NCBI RefSeq assembly: GCF_000699445.3
Contig: NC_067199.1
Span: 31,332,402 to 31,396,401 of the forward strand
DNA: 64,000 bases
Direction: 5' to 3'
From: Schistosoma haematobium
Taxonomy: Eukaryota; Platyhelminthes; Trematoda; Strigeidida; Schistosomatidae
The notes under the pieces were generated by a model. It saw only the letters and a list, made by a program, of their open reading frames with translations, was not told the DNA's origin and made no database searches. The translations under genes were made by a program, and so were the position numbers. Positions 62,646 through 64,000 of this stretch are shown here, piece after piece. How positions within the stretch are numbered: position 1 is the first letter of the stretch; each line of letters begins with the position of its first letter.

Positions 62646-63559
62646 ATTAGTCTTTGTTCTATCTTGTTCTAAGTATAATATATCATTTTAAATAATCAAA
62701 TAACTTGTCAGAAATTAAATAATTTTTTTATATATCTACATAAATCATTAACGATAAAAAAACAGAACATAAAAACAATCTAATGATCAAAACAAAAGAC
62801 TCATTAAAAATTTAGCTCATTGTTGTATTAACAAAATAAAAAAAGAATTCAATATGAATGAATTAAAAATGATAATTTAGGAAACTTATTTTTCTCATCA
62901 ACCCATCAATTGGTTCCATATCGATTTTTATTATTAATCTCATGTGTTGTGGATATTGTAAAGATGATTTTGATCAATCTGTTTATTATCAGCTATAGAA
63001 CCTGTATTACTGTAAATGTCATTGGATTTGTCAGATTTAGAAAATGTCACAATAATTTCGATATGAATTTCTCGTTTCTTTCATGTAGATTGTCATTATT
63101 TATTTCATTTTATTGAGTAAAAATATACTTCGGAGTTCCTTTTCCTTAATAAATACCTTTATTCTGATAACAAACAGATTTGTGATAAATGATCAAATAT
63201 TGGCATTAGACAGATAAGTCAGACTTACATACTTTCTGTGTTGTTAGTCAGTATTAAAAGTTTTGGAAATAATTGGTCATACTTCATCAACGGCTCTTCA
63301 AGTTTTATTTAGATATGAAAACTAACATAGGGACCCATTCCTAACTGTTTTTTAAAGACTTAGGTTTATGATACATCATCTTTTAGAGGAATATTAAACA
63401 GTGCAATTTTGTAGCAGCGGCTAAAATCATAGATTGAAAAATATAATAATCAAAAAAATTGATTATCATTCAATCTACGATTTTACACAGACACAGACAT
63501 TGTTTCTTGTTATTACACTGCAATCCACTACATCTAATTGTTTCACAAGTGAATTTGAA

Positions 63560-63795
63560 CACACACACGCACACAGGGAGGAGATAATCAGACAAGGCTT
63601 CGAAGTGTGTTTAAATACAGTGTCCAACACCCTGATTCATGCATTGGGCAGAAAAATGTGCTACTTGATAAAAAATGCATAATTGAAATTTATTTCGGGA
63701 TTGACCTTAAAACAGCATTCGAAGAGTTCGTTATTAATTGTTATGAACATAATCTTGAGTTGATAGAAGCTTTAAACATTGGAAAACTCAAACTT
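63560..63795 (+). pseudogene. PLE remnant: C-terminal tail running into a (TA)n tract
   Basis: The frame 63607-63796 ends GIDLKTAFEEFVINCYEH, then NLELIEALNIGKLKLLY. This matches the end of Penelope-like proteins (x-ID-x-x-x-AF ... L-x-x-IEALxIxKxKP), compare RFIEALAI in the 23.1 kb copy. The coding sequence stops exactly where the TA repeat begins. The upstream part is rearranged. Confidence 0.5.

Positions 63796-63796
<1 letters not shown>

Positions 63797-63838
<42 letters not shown>
63797..63838. repeat. (TA)n microsatellite
   Basis: Alternating TA of about 42 bp directly after the PLE fragment. A CA-rich run (ACACACACGCACACAG) lies nearby at 63560. Confidence 0.95.
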
Positions 63839-63839
<1 letters not shown>

Positions 63840-64000
63840 CAACGTTTTCTAACCTTGCGTCTACACTGGTCAACTTTAATCATCTTGGAGTCCGAAGTTA
63901 GTAAGACGACCTCCTTTTCACTCCAAAATATATTGTCCTTTTTATCCTCTATTTCTAATTATCATTTTATGTGTATTGAAATTTTAATACAATTCATTTT

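Overview
The window is AT-rich metazoan DNA that almost certainly comes from a blood fluke (Schistosoma). The evidence is several copies of the schistosome Sm-alpha tRNA-like repeat with its hammerhead ribozyme core (CTGACGAG ... CGAAAC GCGC GTC), decayed Penelope-like and RTE-type retrotransposons of schistosome character, many long (TA)n tracts, and a gene made of short exons separated by very long introns. No bacterial-type gene organisation, rRNA, true tRNA gene or CRISPR array is seen.

Only one host gene can be supported. It lies on the minus strand and three exons are visible: 54720-55424 (N-terminal region plus the first half of an Ig domain, ending in phase 0), 27110-27458 (rest of Ig1, phase 0 to 1) and 1098-1568 (Ig2, phase 1 to 1). 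The splice sites, the phases and the Cys-to-Trp spacing of Ig1 all fit when the exons are joined across introns of about 27.3 and 25.5 kb. The two Ig domains resemble the Dpr/DIP/lachesin group of neuronal cell-surface proteins. The first exons (right of the window or upstream) and the last exons (left of the window) are not seen.

Almost everything else is repeats inside or beside these introns: (a) Sm-alpha elements; (b) a second tRNA-headed family, here called SINE-B, with about 15 copies and a hammerhead core whose stem III is the palindrome ACGGCCGT; (c) a third tRNA-like hammerhead element at 62.4 kb; (d) fold-back elements carrying small hammerhead variants with minimal palindromic stem III (ACGT or AGCT), a type known from Penelope-like elements; (e) four Penelope-like (PLE) remnants with RT, GIY-YIG or C-terminal parts; (f) three RTE-like remnants, two ending in TAAG repeats; (g) a TIR element in three copies; (h) two LTR-like copies, a GC-rich island and microsatellites.

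The most unusual pattern is that most SINE-B copies and four Sm-alpha copies are head-to-head (fold-back) composites: a minus-oriented unit joined to a plus-oriented unit, with one target-site duplication of 10-13 bp around the whole composite. This suggests that two RNA copies were reverse-transcribed in one insertion event. The palindromic stem III of these ribozymes, which can pair two RNAs, offers a testable explanation.
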